The notes under the pieces were generated by a model. That model searched no databases. It was not told where the DNA came from and saw only the letters and a program-made list of their open reading frames with translations. The translations under genes and the position numbers were made by a program. Below are positions 1 to 9,939 of a stretch of 64,000 nucleotides of DNA, one piece after another. Numbering within the stretch: the stretch's first letter is position 1; every line of letters begins with the position of its first letter. The stretch is from positions 60,856,093-60,920,092 of the forward strand of contig NC_081849.1 in assembly GCF_963259705.1 (NCBI RefSeq), in the 5' to 3' direction. The DNA comes from Myotis daubentonii. Lineage: Eukaryota > Chordata > Mammalia > Chiroptera > Vespertilionidae.

Positions 1-16
1 TAAACATGCAGGTCTT

Positions 17-186
17 GCTCTGGCCAGGTTAATTGGTTGGTTAGAGGGTTGTCCCAGTACACCAAGGTTGCAGGTTCAATCCCAAGTCAGGGCACATACA
101 AGAAGCAACCAATGAATGCGTAGATAAGTGGAACAACAAATCAACGTTTCTCTCTCCCTTTCTCTCTCTCTAAAATACTTTTTCTT
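17..186 (+). mobile_element. Ves SINE (diverged)
   Basis: tRNA-like head (ctggccaggttaattggttgg) and B-box-like gcaggttcaatccc, then the CT-rich tail region tctctctccctttctctc. More diverged than the other copies, so probably old. Confidence 0.75.
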
Positions 187-578
187 AAAAAGCAAAACTT
201 CCTCCTATAAATCTAATACATTTAACTTAGAAATTAAAATTTCATGTTATCTCAAACATTTTGATTCTATTTATATGCTTAATAAAATTCTCTTACACCC
301 TTTGCTTCAAATAGATAAGACTTTTAAAATGTCTTCAGATAATTACCACCCAGATTCTTTTGACTTTAATACAAGATGTCACACAATTTTCTATTTTATC
401 TCTATTCTTGTTTATCTTCTCTTAATAGAAGGTCATTTAATTACGAAAACATATTTCCCATAGAACATGGAGAAGGTTAGTTATGGTTACTCCTCAGTGA
501 AAAATTTAAGATCAACACATGGGATCAAAGATTAATTTTAGGATGCTTTTATTTGAGTCACATGAATACAATTAACTG

Positions 579-762
579 TTTTTTTTCAAAAATATTTTTA
601 TTGATATTTTTAGAGAGGGAGGAAGGGAGAGGGAGAGAGAAACATCGATCAGCTGCCTCGTGCACACCCCGTACAAGGGAATCAAGCCTGTAAGAATCAA
701 ACCAGCAATCTTCCAGTGCATAGAATGATGCCCAACCCACTGGGCAACACTGGCCAGGGCTA
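579..762 (-). mobile_element. Ves SINE
   Basis: Starts with the reverse-strand A tail (tttttattgat), then gagagggaggaagggagagg, catcgatcagctgcc, and ends actggccagggct, the complement of the tRNA-like head. Short similar sequences (aaactgttttt) flank it. Confidence 0.85.
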
Positions 763-1856
763 TAATAAACTGTTTTTAAAGGTCATTGTGCCAACAGGAG
801 ACTCCAAGTTGATACCATATAGCTGGAAGTGATTGTAATAAACTTTGCCTCCTGAGTGTTTATAGCATTCATCATTCATTTATTCATAATCTCTCTTAAT
901 TTAGCACCTTATATCTGTTAACAGAATTCTGTACTTTAATTCAGTTTGCAGATAATTTCCTATAGGCCTTATTTGTATTCTTCAAATTTCCTTGCTGCCT
1001 GATTGGGCTCTATATTCTGGTCTTACTACTTTTGTCTTATATAACTCTTGGACACCTTCACGGTCATAAAAATAATCACATATTCACTTAATTTTCCTTG
1101 TAGTTTTATTATGGCTTCATCAAAATATTACTTTATGCTTAACTTACAATTTAAATATTGTGTCCTATGGTGCTGCTGGATAAAGCAGTTTATTATTACA
1201 TGGACTCAAATATGAATCCGATTTTATTACCCTGAAACTCTTATGCATCTTTTTAAAGCTTAAAATAAAATAATTTGTCATGCCTTCTAATGTCAAAATC
1301 ATACGTAGCATGTAATTTACCACAACATATTGGTCACATTTTTTTTACATTGTTCTTTCTTTACCTTTTCTACCTATACTTGTCGTATGCCAGATTAATC
1401 CCCAAATAGTGTTTCTACTGTATTTAATCTTTACCCTTGTCAGTGCTGATTTAGATAAGTATAAATAATTCACCGGGCTGAGGATTTAGTGTACAACTCA
1501 CATATGCTTGCAAAGCCTGTTCTTAAATAAATTTTGTGACCATATTTCCATATTCACTAGAAATAAGCAAAATGTAAAATAATGGTAACATATTTGGATT
1601 ATCTCTGCCTACAACTCTGTTCCTACAATTTTTTTAAAAAAGTATAATCTTAGATACTAATTTGAGACTTACACTCTTCTGTGGGAACAGTGCTCCCTCA
1701 CACCAACCCCCAATCTTTTTTTGAAGCTTCCCAAACATTCATATAGTACTTTTTATATCTCAGAAAAAAGAAAAATCTTCCACAAGCACTTTGACACCTT
1801 TTGGAATTTCTAACAGCTTGATATTCTTATCCATTCAATTCCACATCCAGTTGCTA
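763..1856. other. AT-rich DNA, nothing recognised
   Basis: No convincing ORF, RNA gene or repeat boundary is visible. It may contain old, unrecognised repeats. Confidence 0.5.
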
Positions 1857-2230
1857 TTAAGCATCTTTTCTTTTCTTTTTTTTTTAAATTAAATCTTTAT
1901 TGTTCAGATTATTACATTTGTTTCTTTTTTTTTTCCCCCATAACTCCCCTCCTCCCAGTTCCCGCCCCACCCTCCGCCCTCACTCCCCACCCACTGTCCT
2001 CATCCATAGGTGCACGATTTTTGTCCAGTCTCTTCCCACATCTCCCACACCCCTTTCCCCCCCAAGAATAGTCAGTCCATTCCCTTTCTATGTCCCTGAT
2101 TCTATTATAATCAACAGTTCATTCTGTTCATCAGATTATTTATTCACTTGATTCTTAGATTCACTTGTTGATAGATGCATATTTGTTGTTCATAATTTGT
2201 ATCTTTACCTTTTTCTTCCTCTTCCTCGTC

Positions 2231-3079
2231 TTAAAGGATACCTTTCAGCATTTCATATAATCCTGGTTTGGTGGTGATGAACTCCTTTAGCTTTTCCTTA
2301 TCTGTGAAGCTCTTTATCTGACCTTCAATTCTGAATGATAGCTTTGCTGGATAAAATAATCTTGGTTGTAGGTTCTTGGTATTCATCACTTTGAATATTT
2401 CTTGCCACTCCCTTCTGGCCTGCAAAGTTTCTGTTGAGAAATCAGCTGACAGTCGTATGGGTATTCCCTTGTAGGTAACTGAGTTTCTTTCTCTTGCTGT
2501 TTTTAAGATTCTCTCTTTATCTTTTGCTCTTGGCATTTTAATTATGATGTGTCTTGGTGTGGTCCTCTTTGGATTCCTTTTGTTTGGGGTTCTCCACGCT
2601 TCTTGGACCTGTAAGTCCATTTCTTTCACCAGGTGGGGGAAGTTTTCTGTCATTATTTCTTCAAATAGGTTTTCAATATCTTGCTCTCTCTCATCTTCTG
2701 GCACCCCTATAATTCTGATGTTGGTACGCTTGAAGCTGTCCCAGAGGCTCCTTACACTATCCTCGCATTTTTGGATTCTTTTTTCATTTTGCTTTTCCGG
2801 TTGGATGTTTTTTGCTTCCTCGCATTTCAAATCATTGACTTGATTCTTGCGCTCCTCTGGTCTGCTGTCGGGCGTCTGTATAATATTCGTTATTTCAGTC
2901 TGTGTGTGCTTAATTTCTAGTTGGTTCCCCAATATAAGATCGAGGGTCTTATTAGTTTTCGTGTAGATCTCATTAAGTTTATCGGCAGCTTCTAAACAGT
3001 TCTTGAGAGACCTTAAAAGTGTGGTTCTGAACTCTATTTCTTCCATTGACAATTTTGTCCTGTTTCTTTGTCTCCGCAT
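2231..3079 (-). CDS. HAL1/L1 ORF1 protein (RNA-binding chaperone), intact frame
   Basis: A 282-residue L1 ORF1p-type protein with no internal stop. L1 ORF1p binds the element's own RNA as a trimer and acts as a nucleic acid chaperone in cytoplasmic RNPs. In order: a basic start (MRRQRNR); a coiled coil around residues 12-75; an RRM-like domain about 105-195 with NIRIIGVPED and PRHIIIKMPRAKDKERIL; and the C-terminal domain about 196-282 with IRLSADFSTETLQARREW and LQPRLFYPAKLSF. The length is below the usual 330-370 residues of mammalian ORF1p because the coiled coil is short, two heptads shorter than in the second copy here. The start is the first ATG after the 5'UTR. No ORF2 follows, so any mobilisation would need an L1 in trans. 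It is a transposon gene, not a host gene. Confidence 0.88.
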   Translation of the reverse strand: MRRQRNRTKLSMEEIEFRTTLLRSLKNCLEAADKLNEIYTKTNKTLDLILGNQLEIKHTQTEITNIIQTPDSRPEERKNQVNDLKCEEAKNIQPEKQNEKRIQKCEDSVRSLWDSFKRTNIRIIGVPEDEREQDIENLFEEIMTENFPHLVKEMDLQVQEAWRTPNKRNPKRTTPRHIIIKMPRAKDKERILKTARERNSVTYKGIPIRLSADFSTETLQARREWQEIFKVMNTKNLQPRLFYPAKLSFRIEGQIKSFTDKEKLKEFITTKPGLYEMLKGIL

Positions 3080-3256
3080 TTTGTTATGCTTCCTTGGTGC
3101 ACCCCCTAGTGGTCTTTGTTCGCAGTCTTATAGATAAATCTTGATTGTTGTAGCTAATTCCAGGGAGGGTTTGACCTCCAGGCCAGGTGGCTATGAGAAT
3201 CAGCTGTGTCATCAGTGAGAGAACTTCTGTCCTCTAGGGAGGTGCTAATCTAGCCT

Positions 3257-3595
3257 TTGCCTGAGGCTATCCGGCAAATGCCTCTGTGCAGGGCTTGGGC
3301 GGGGCGGGTCGCACAGGATCAACAGGGTGGGCCGGAGAGAGCAGTTATGGCGGCTCTCAGTCCTGTCCCCAGGGGCTCTGCCTCTCTGAGTCCCAACACC
3401 CGCTGCAAAGCTCGGAGAGAAAGCTGCACTCGCTCTGACCGAAGCCAGACAGTCCCGCTTCTCCCGTTTGAGTCTGGGTCCCTAAAGACTCGCCCGGATC
3501 TGGTGCTCAGAGTCTGCGACTCCCTCTCGATTGAAAACAACAACCGCGCCCTCCGCCAACAGCCCACTCCGCGCACTCCGCACCTCAGAATTTGA
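3257..3595 (+). other. Antisense ORF in the HAL1 5'UTR (ORF0-like position)
   Basis: An open frame of 112 codons on the strand opposite HAL1, inside its 5'UTR. The segment around AVMAALSPVPRGSAS recurs, with a few changes, in an antisense ORF at the same place in the second HAL1 (59527-59994). Primate L1 has an antisense ORF0 in its 5'UTR. Whether this one is transcribed or translated cannot be seen; GC-rich 5'UTRs also give open frames by chance. Confidence 0.3.
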
Positions 3596-3808
3596 CTTCA
3601 GCACTGCGCCTCCTCTGAGTGTCCGTATGCGTTTCTCTTTCCTCCTAGTTGTAGGACTTCCACTCAGCCAGCGTTCCTGTGGTTCTGGGTGATGTCCCTT
3701 CTGTTTTTTGGTTTCACTTTTCAAGTAGTTGTTCAAAGCAGCAAACTCCGGCGTTAACCTATGCCGCCATCTTGGTTCTCCTCAGATAAGACTTAAGCAT
3801 CTTTTCTT

Positions 3809-4069
3809 CTTAAAATTATGATTTTGAAAAAAATAGAGCTAAAATGAGAATGTACTTTTTAAAAAAAATTGGCAATTATATGTACTCAAGGGACTAAGAA
3901 AACAGAATATATATCCCAAAATGAACTTAACTATGATATAAATGGTTATTTTTGGAAAGAAACTATAATTATACATGGTATATGATAACTGTACACACAT
4001 ATCGTACCATATGTTATAGTGATAATTATGAAACTGCAGGACTTTTCCACAAGATCAATATTATCTAAT
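3809..4069. other. AT-rich spacer, nothing recognised
   Basis: AT-rich sequence between the HAL1 right target duplication and the left target duplication of the retroviral element. No repeat or gene recognised. Confidence 0.5.
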
Positions 4070-4075
4070 ATATTT

Positions 4076-4794
4076 TGCCGGGAGCCGGTCCATCCTTGCT
4101 GTTTCAAGGGACCTGGCATATATGGCATACGGTTCTAAATATGTTTGCTCACCTTCTTGGCGCTGTGTTTTAACCAAGGTCACCTCTCCGAGAAAGGTTG
4201 AATCCCCAGGTAGGGATTTTCCCCTGAAGTTAGGGAGGGAATAAAACCCCTCAACTAAGTGCCAGGCGGGTAATTAATCCCTTTAACTACGAACAATCAT
4301 GCTTAAACTACATAATCTTTTCTCCCTGGAATGGAGATAAGAAACGCCCTAACCTTTGTAATAGAGATTGATAGGATTGAATCAACTGGTATAAATACAG
4401 TTGTAACAAGACAGAAAGACTCAGAACTCAGGAGACAGAATTCAGAAGACAGAACCTACACGGAGCCTAGAGACAGAAGAACTTCGCTGGCGAGAGCATG
4501 CCAGAGGATCCTGGACCGGGACTGGCCTCGGAGCCTAGAGACAGAGCCTAGCTGGAGAACATGGCAAGGGATCCTGGACTGAACTTGACTACAGAGATTG
4601 GCAGGAGAACCTGACTGGAACCTGGACACTGAACCTGACTGGAGAGCATGGACACAGAACTTGGCTGGAGATTGTGGCTAGAGATCCTGGCAAGGCTGCT
4701 GATCAACTGAACGCTGTCTCCATGTCCTTCCTTCTTCGCCGACTCCGTCCACACCTTTGGGGACCCCTAGACCTGCTGGGGTTGGACCCCGGCA
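4076..4794 (+). mobile_element. 5' LTR (719 bp)
   Basis: Starts tgccgggagccgg and ends ggaccccggca, so it has the TG...CA termini. A TATA-like box (tataaata) sits at 4390-4397. An AATAAA lies at 4231, upstream of the TATA box, and no obvious poly(A) signal follows it, so the U3/R/U5 borders are unclear. The last 350 bp contain degenerate repeats of about 20 bp around ctggagaac/gaacctgactgg. The same LTR occurs at 5869-6587 and, in longer form, as a solo LTR at 19268-20141. Confidence 0.92.
4390..4397 (+). promoter_or_regulatory. TATA-like box in 5' LTR
   Basis: The sequence tataaata, 315 bp into the LTR; the same box is in the 3' LTR at 6183-6190. The position fits a retroviral U3 promoter, but no start site can be mapped from sequence. 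Confidence 0.55.
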
Positions 4795-4796
4795 TA

Positions 4797-4814
4797 TGGC
4801 GCCCGAACAGGGAC
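4797..4814 (+). promoter_or_regulatory. Primer binding site, tRNA-Lys3 type
   Basis: The 18 bases tggcgcccgaacagggac, two bases after the LTR end, are a perfect match to the 3' end complement of tRNA-Lys3 as used by several betaretroviruses and lentiviruses. With the LTR ends and 6-bp duplication it supports class II assignment. Confidence 0.92.
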
Positions 4815-5250
4815 CCCTAGGTAAGCGCCCCGCACTCGGGACGGATCGGACTCCACCGTAGGAAGAGGGTGGATAGTCTTCGCCGACTCCGTCCACACCT
4901 TTGGGAACCCCTGGAACAGGATTCCCCTAGGTAAGCCCCCCTCCCCCATTGAGAACCCCCACACTCGGGACGGATCAGACTCCACCGTAGGAAGAGGGTG
5001 GATAGTCTTCGCCAACTCCGTCCACACCTTTGGGAACCCCTGGAACAGGATTCCCCTAGGTAAGCCCCCCTCCCCCATTGAGAACCCCCACACTCGGGAC
5101 GGATCAGACTCCACCGTAGGAAGAGGGTGGATAGTCTTCGCCGAATCCGTCCACACCTTTGGGAACCCCTGGAACAGGATTCCCCTAGGTAAGCCCCCCC
5201 CCATTGAGAACCCCCACGCTCGGGACGGATAGGACTCCACCAGGGTGCTA
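4805..5250 (+). repeat. Tandem leader repeats of 129 bp with repeated splice donors
   Basis: The leader behind the primer site is a tandem array. Each unit carries cgccgactccgtccacacc, ggaacaggattcccctag and gtaag, followed by acggatcagactccaccg. The donor-like AG|GTAAG occurs with GT at 4821, 4931, 5060 and 5189. The last two spacings are exactly 129 bp and the first is 110 bp. The unit begins with sequence also present at the LTR 3' end, so it probably arose by duplication across the LTR/leader border. Confidence 0.85.
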
Positions 5251-5300
5251 CAGACCCCCCTATAGAGGATAAATAGGGTAAGAAGGTGGATAGTACAGAA

Positions 5301-5529
5301 CTTAGATTAAGAAGATGTGCCATACTGAGTCCAAAGAAAGAAGACTCTGTATTGATCTTTAGATTAAGAAGATGTGCCATACTGAGTCCAAAGAAAGAAG
5401 ACTCTGTATTGAACTTTAGATTAAGAAGATGTGCCATACTGAGTCTAAAGAAAAAAGACTCTGTATTGATCTTTAGATTAAGAAGATGTGCCATACTGAG
5501 TCTAAAGAAAAAAGACTCTGTATTGATCT
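5301..5529 (+). repeat. Four 57-bp tandem repeats carrying the gag start codon
   Basis: Four head-to-tail units (agattaagaag atg tgc cat act gag ...) with ATGs at 5315, 5372, 5429 and 5486, spaced 57 bp apart. In the first three units the frame from the ATG closes at TAG after 15 codons, forming small upstream ORFs. In the fourth it runs on into the gag stub. Confidence 0.85.
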
Positions 5530-5644
5530 TTTAACATATATGCTTGCTAGCAGAGGAATTACGGTTACTCCCAGTCAGATGGAACATTTTATACAAGAAA
5601 TATGTCCATGCTTTTCTGAGGAAGGAAAGGTGCCAGAAAGGTAA
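5486..5644 (+). pseudogene. gag: Truncated gag start (52 codons) of the retroviral element
   Basis: Opens at the ATG of the fourth 57-bp repeat and stops at TAA 5642-5644. The translation resembles the N-terminal matrix region of betaretroviral Gag: LLTYMLASRGITVTPSQ at residues 15-31, followed near residues 35-47 by an aromatic/cysteine-rich stretch ending in Ser-Glu-Glu-Gly. The rest of Gag is missing. The codons left may be kept because RNA packaging signals often reach into the start of gag; that is inference. Confidence 0.6.
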
Positions 5645-5852
5645 ATGTAATGGCATGGGAGAAGGTAGGCCCAAGGAGCCTTATCCTTAACCCCACTGCA
5701 GCCTTTCTACCCTGGGAAAGTGCAGGATTGGCAAGCTCTCCCTGGGATGATAGATCAGGACTCAGGTAATACCGGAAAACGCCAATCCTACTCTTAAAAT
5801 GGATATAAGAGAGCATTTCAGGTTTTTCTTTTTAATGCTTGCTTTTAAAAAA
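5645..5852 (+). other. Unidentified internal remnant of the retroviral element
   Basis: About 210 bp between the gag stub and the polypurine tract with no long ORF. It could be a leftover of env or other 3' internal sequence, but I cannot assign it. Confidence 0.4.
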
Positions 5853-5866
5853 TAAAAAAGGGGGAA
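5853..5866 (+). promoter_or_regulatory. Polypurine tract
   Basis: The purine run ending aaaaaagggggaa lies immediately before the 3' LTR (tgccggg at 5869), as expected for plus-strand priming. Confidence 0.85.
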
Positions 5867-5868
5867 TT

Positions 5869-6587
5869 TGCCGGGAGCCGGTCCATCCTTGCTGTTTCAA
5901 GGGACCTGGCATATATGGCATACGGTTCTAAATATGTTTGCTCACCTTCTTGGCGCTGTGTTTTAACCAAGGTCACCTCTCCGAGAAAGGTTGAATCCCC
6001 AGGTAGGGATTTTCCCCTGAAGTTAGGGAGGGAATAAAACCCCTCAACTAAGTGCCAGGCGGGTAATTAATCCCTTTAACTACGAACAATCATGCTTAAA
6101 CTACATAATCTTTTCTCCCTGGAATGGAGATAAGAAACGCCCTAACCTTTGTAATAGAGATTGATAGGATTGAATCAACTGGTATAAATACAGTTGTAAC
6201 AAGACAGAAAGACTCAGAACTCAGGAGACAGAATTCAGAAGACAGAACCTACACGGAGCCTAGAGACAGAAGAACTTCGCTGGCGAGAGCATGCCAGAGG
6301 ATCCTGGACCGGGACTGGCCTCGGAGCCTAGAGACAGAGCCTAGCGGGAGAACATGGCAAGGGATCCTGGACTGAACTTGACTACAGAGATTGGCAGGAG
6401 AACCTGACTGGAACCTGGACACTGAACCTGACTGGAGAGCATGGACACAGAACTTGGCTGGAGATTGTGGCTAGAGATCCTGGCAAGGCTGCTGATCAAC
6501 TGAACGCTGTCTCCATGTCCTTCCTTCTTCGCCGACTCCGTCCACACCTTTGGGGACCCCTGGACCCGCTGGGGTTGGACCCCGGCA
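5869..6587 (+). mobile_element. 3' LTR (719 bp)
   Basis: Same length as the 5' LTR, with three substitutions seen by eye. Followed by the right copy of the 6-bp duplication (atattt, 6588-6593). Confidence 0.92.
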
Positions 6588-6593
6588 ATATTT

Positions 6594-7078
6594 TAATTAA
6601 TTTATTTTCCAGTTACAGTTGACATACAATGTTATATTAGTTTCAGATGTACATCATAGTGGTCAGACATTTATATAACTTATAAAGTCATCCCGATAAG
6701 CCTAATACCCATCTGTCACCATACATAGTTATTTTAACATTATTGTCTGCATTCCCTATGCTGTACTTTACATCCCCGTGACTATTTTTGTAATTGGCAA
6801 TATGTACTTTTTAATCCCTTCACCTTTTCACATATCCTCCCAACTGATAACCATCCGTTTGTTCTCTGTATCTGTGAATTTGTTTTGTTTGTTCATTTGT
6901 TTTTTAGATTCTACATGTAAGTGCAATCACATGGTATTTGTCTTTCTTTGTCTGATTTATTTCACTTAGCATAATACCCTCTTCTAAGTCCATCCATGTT
7001 TTCTCAAATGGCCAGATTTCATTCTTTTTATAATTGAGTAAGATTCCATTATATATATGTAACACACTGTTAGTCTTT
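6594..7078 (-). mobile_element. Old L1 3' end (ORF2 C-terminus and 3'UTR)
   Basis: On the minus strand the frame near 7060-6920 reads WMDLEEGIMLSEINQTKKDK, the C-terminal end of L1 ORF2. An AT-rich 3'UTR follows and reaches the A tail at about 6594. The retroviral element inserted at its border. Confidence 0.8.
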
Positions 7079-7479
7079 GGGGGGAAAAACACCACCAAAA
7101 ACTTAGCCTGATGGAAGAATGAAACAAAAGAAGCATGCATTAAAATTGCTAGAATGTATATTTTCTTTTGCAGAAGTTTTCTTCTTACTCAGTTTTCAGA
7201 GAAGAAAAGTATTTACTTCTTGTTCTGGAAAATGGCAGTTGTCAAGGTCCTCCTGCTCACTGCCCACAGACTTGCTTTTCCTGTCACTCCTCCATCTTTA
7301 GGAAAGCTGCTTTAAGACCCTTTACTAGCCAACAAGAAAGTAAGGCAGTCTCAGTACCACCACTGACATGGTGAGGGAAGAGTAAATTGTTTAAAATTTG
7401 GTTTCTCAGCCCACATACAATGAGGCTTAAATCACCTGATTTATGATAGAAGAATTGTCAAGTCTATTTAATACTTCTT

Positions 7480-7730
7480 TTCTTCCATTTTCTTCCTTTT
7501 CTAAAATATATTTTATTGATTTTTTACAGAGAGGAAGGGAGAGAGACAGAGAGTTAGAAACATCGATGAGAGAGAAACATCGATCAGCTGCCTCCTGCAC
7601 ACCTCCTACTGGGGATGTGCCCGCAACCAAGATCCATGCCCTTGACCGGAATCGAACCTGAGACCTCTCAGTCCGCAGGCCGACGCTCTATCCACTGAAC
7701 CAAACTGGTTAGGGCTTCTTCCATTTTCTT
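7480..7730 (-). mobile_element. Ves SINE with 15-bp target duplication
   Basis: Body 7495-7715, with cggaatcgaacctgagacc and caaactggttagggc marking the reversed tRNA-like head. Perfect duplication ttcttccattttctt at 7480-7494 and 7716-7730. Young subfamily. Confidence 0.92.
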
Positions 7731-7754
7731 TAACCCTCTTTCCAAACCAAGTTT

Positions 7755-7972
7755 TTAAGGAAATCCTCACCTGAGGAAGCGTTTTTAATTGATGTTTTAG
7801 AGAGAGAGAAACATTAATGTGAGAGAGAAGCATCCATAGATTGTATCCCGAGTGCACCCCTACTGGGGATCGAATCCGCAATCTTAGGTATGTGCCCTGA
7901 CTGGGTATCAAACCTGCAACTTTTTGGTGTGCAGGATGGCACTCCAACCAACTGAGCTACCCAGCCAGGGCT
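7755..7972 (-). mobile_element. Ves SINE
   Basis: Reversed copy ending ctacccagccagggct. It carries the tail variant aatcctcacctgagga near 7763, also found in the copies at 35560 and 59138, so a subfamily is recognisable. Confidence 0.85.
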
Positions 7973-9044
7973 TTCCAATCCAGTTTTTAAGAAGGGATAC
8001 CTATTTCCTAATTTTCATCAACTGTGAATAGTTTCCATTCTAAATTTATGGTTTATAAAGCAAACACATTATTAGACAATTGTTAGAAAATATTTGGTTA
8101 TTCCCAAATTCCTAACTAAATTTCCATAATTTTAAATTATATTTTGCTTTTTTATTTTAAGTTAAAATCATTTCTTTTGAGTTAGCTCTACATATAGAAA
8201 ATTGAAGCTTTCCACTGATAACACTTTTAAGATTTGTGCCATAGGGAATGAATGTTTTTTTGAAAACCAGACCAGTCAATAACTTACCTTTGTGATCATT
8301 AATTGCAAGTCTGCAATGTTTGCCAATAAGACTTTATTGTAGCCTTGGCTTAATGATGTATTTTCCTATCCTACCTATCTCGGGCAGAATGAAAATATGC
8401 ATATGGGAACAGTAAAATTTGTATCAAAGTAATTACATTTTAAAGATTTTGGATCTTTATTACAATTATAAAAAGCCAATAATATAGTTTATTATTCTCT
8501 TATTTCAAGTCTGTGACGTGTAATCCTATTGCTTGCTGTCCTGAATTATTCTGCAGATTGCTTTAAAAAGGGCAGCATCAGTAATATTCATTTACAAATT
8601 ACTATGTCTTGTTGTCAGTATCTTCTAAAATATTATTCTCAGCATATGTGATTCATGGAGACAGGCAGATGGTAAATTTCCCTTTGGCATAATACATTGA
8701 AACTCTTTCATTCTGTCTTCCTTTTTCAAGTTCTTACTGTTGTAAGCTCTTACTGTTACCAAATTGGATGAGAGAATGCTTTTAGGAATATGATACTTTG
8801 AAGAGAGAAGATAAATTATTTTCTCTTGATTATAGTTCAGTTATGTTCACAGCAGCCAAATATCACTGAAATGTTAAAGGTCACATGCATAGCAGCTTGT
8901 AGCATATGCTCTATTCATTTGTTCCACATAGCTACAGTTATGCATTTAGCTGGCAAGTTAAACCATGCCCTTTGCTGTTAGGTCACCTGGTAGCATTCAG
9001 AGGAAGGAAGCCCCATTGAGTATCACCATTAAAAACCATTCCAC
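7973..9044. other. AT-rich DNA, nothing recognised
   Basis: No ORF of note and no repeat I can name across about 1 kb. Confidence 0.5.
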
Positions 9045-9045
9045 A

Positions 9046-9262
9046 GTCCTGCTGGTGTGGCTCGGTTGGTTGAGCATCCTCCATGCACCTAGAGGTCACC
9101 AGTTCAATTTCCCATCAGGGTACATGCCCAGGTAGGGGGCTCATTCCCCAGTGTGGGGTGTACAGGAGGCAGCCAATCAATGAGTCTCATCATTGATGTT
9201 TCTATATCTCTCTTCCTCTCCTTTCCTCCCTCTGAAATCAGTAAAAATACATTTAAAAACAA
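9046..9262 (+). mobile_element. Ves SINE
   Basis: Head ctgctggtgtggctcggttgg, B-box-like agttcaatttccc, then ccagtgtggggtgtacaggaggc and the CT-rich end. The tail has become an (AAAC)n run at 9263-9290. Confidence 0.88.
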
Positions 9263-9495
9263 TCAAACAAACAAACAAACAAAAACACAACCATTTCACA
9301 GACAATGAACCAAAGACCAAAATTATCTGGGAGTCAAAACTGAATGATGAGAAGGCAGTAGAGTCACCATGTGAAAAGTTTCAAGAAATAAGTAGTATCA
9401 ATTTTATCAGAAGCCTGAAAGGCCCACCTTTCTCTTTAGAAATGTACTTAGAAACCAATGCTTCCTTGACACCTTCCTGATTTTGTTGGTTAAGG

Positions 9496-9723
9496 ATATA
9501 GAACAGCGGTTCTCAACCTGTGGATCGCGACACCTTTGGCGGTCGAACGACCCTTTCACAGGGGTCACCTAAGACCATCCTGCATATCAGATATTTACAT
9601 TACGATTCATAACAGTAGCAACATTACAGTTATGAAGTAGCAACGAAAATAATGTTATGGTTGGGTCACAACATGAGGAACTGTATTTAAAGGGCCAGAA
9701 GGTTGAGAACCACTGATACAGAA
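9496..9723. mobile_element. hAT MITE resembling SPIN/URR1
   Basis: Body 9504-9715 with inverted ends cagcggttctcaacctg and ggttgagaaccactg, flanked by 8-bp copies atatagaa / atacagaa (one mismatch), as in hAT elements. Internal parts (gtcgaacgaccctttcacag, catgaggaactgtattt) match what I know of the SPIN/URR1 group of non-autonomous hAT elements. Confidence 0.85.
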
Positions 9724-9939
9724 GGTTAAGAATGTACATACATATGAATTGCTGTTGCTCGCTCTGTCTCCAGGCCAAGAAGCTTCCTCTGGTGACTCCC
9801 TAGACTTTATTCTAGCTTCAACAAAACCGAAATGGAAGGCTCAAAGGCTTCCCCAAAACAGAAAACACGAACCCTCAACAATCTTTGTTAATGTTTCTTT
9901 TTAGTTATAGATCAGATTCCTAAAAACCTTTAACAGATG

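Larger units (their letters stand above)
1857..3808 (-). mobile_element. Full-length HAL1 (half-L1) retrotransposon with target duplication
   Basis: On the minus strand the element runs from gagaaccaagatggcggc near 3780, through a 700-bp 5'UTR, ORF1 (3079-2231) and a 350-bp 3'UTR, to an A tail at 1873-1890. Between ORF1 and the A tail there is no room for the 3.8-kb ORF2 of a full L1. A perfect 16-bp duplication, ttaagcatcttttctt, flanks it (1857-1872 and 3793-3808), so it inserted in this form and is not a later deletion. HAL1 elements are a known class of L1 derivative that carry only ORF1 and borrow L1 reverse transcriptase. About 12 bp between the apparent 5' end and the right duplication could be extra bases added at insertion. 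A second copy lies at 59489-61462. Confidence 0.9.
4070..6593 (+). mobile_element. Young non-autonomous class II endogenous retroviral element
   Basis: Complete LTR - primer site - internal region - polypurine tract - LTR structure, flanked by the 6-bp duplication atattt (4070-4075, 6588-6593). A 6-bp duplication and a lysine tRNA primer site are typical of betaretrovirus-like (ERVK, class II) elements. The internal region is only 1,074 bp. It holds a repeated leader, repeated gag starts, a 52-codon gag stub and a short unidentified tail, with no pol or env. The two LTRs differ at only 3 of 719 positions by eye (4550, 4770 and 4775 in the left LTR), so insertion was recent. It must have been copied with proteins from a helper element. 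Confidence 0.9.

Noticed and set aside
1900..2151. ORFs on the strand opposite HAL1 (1900-2151, 2544-2920)
   Set aside because: Shadows of ORF1 and of the 3'UTR of the element.
4331..4582. 83-codon ORF in the LTR, present again at 6124-6375
   Set aside because: Duplicated only because the LTR is duplicated. It is short, made largely of the degenerate LTR repeats, and does not look like a betaretroviral LTR-encoded protein.
4767..5494. Long reverse-strand ORFs (157 and 225 codons) with repeated residues
   Set aside because: They are translations of the tandem leader and gag-start repeats in antisense; unit lengths divisible by three keep any frame open.
4805..5529. Regular tandem repeats that might suggest a CRISPR array
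   Set aside because: Units are directly adjacent, with no unique spacers, and lie inside a eukaryotic retroviral element.
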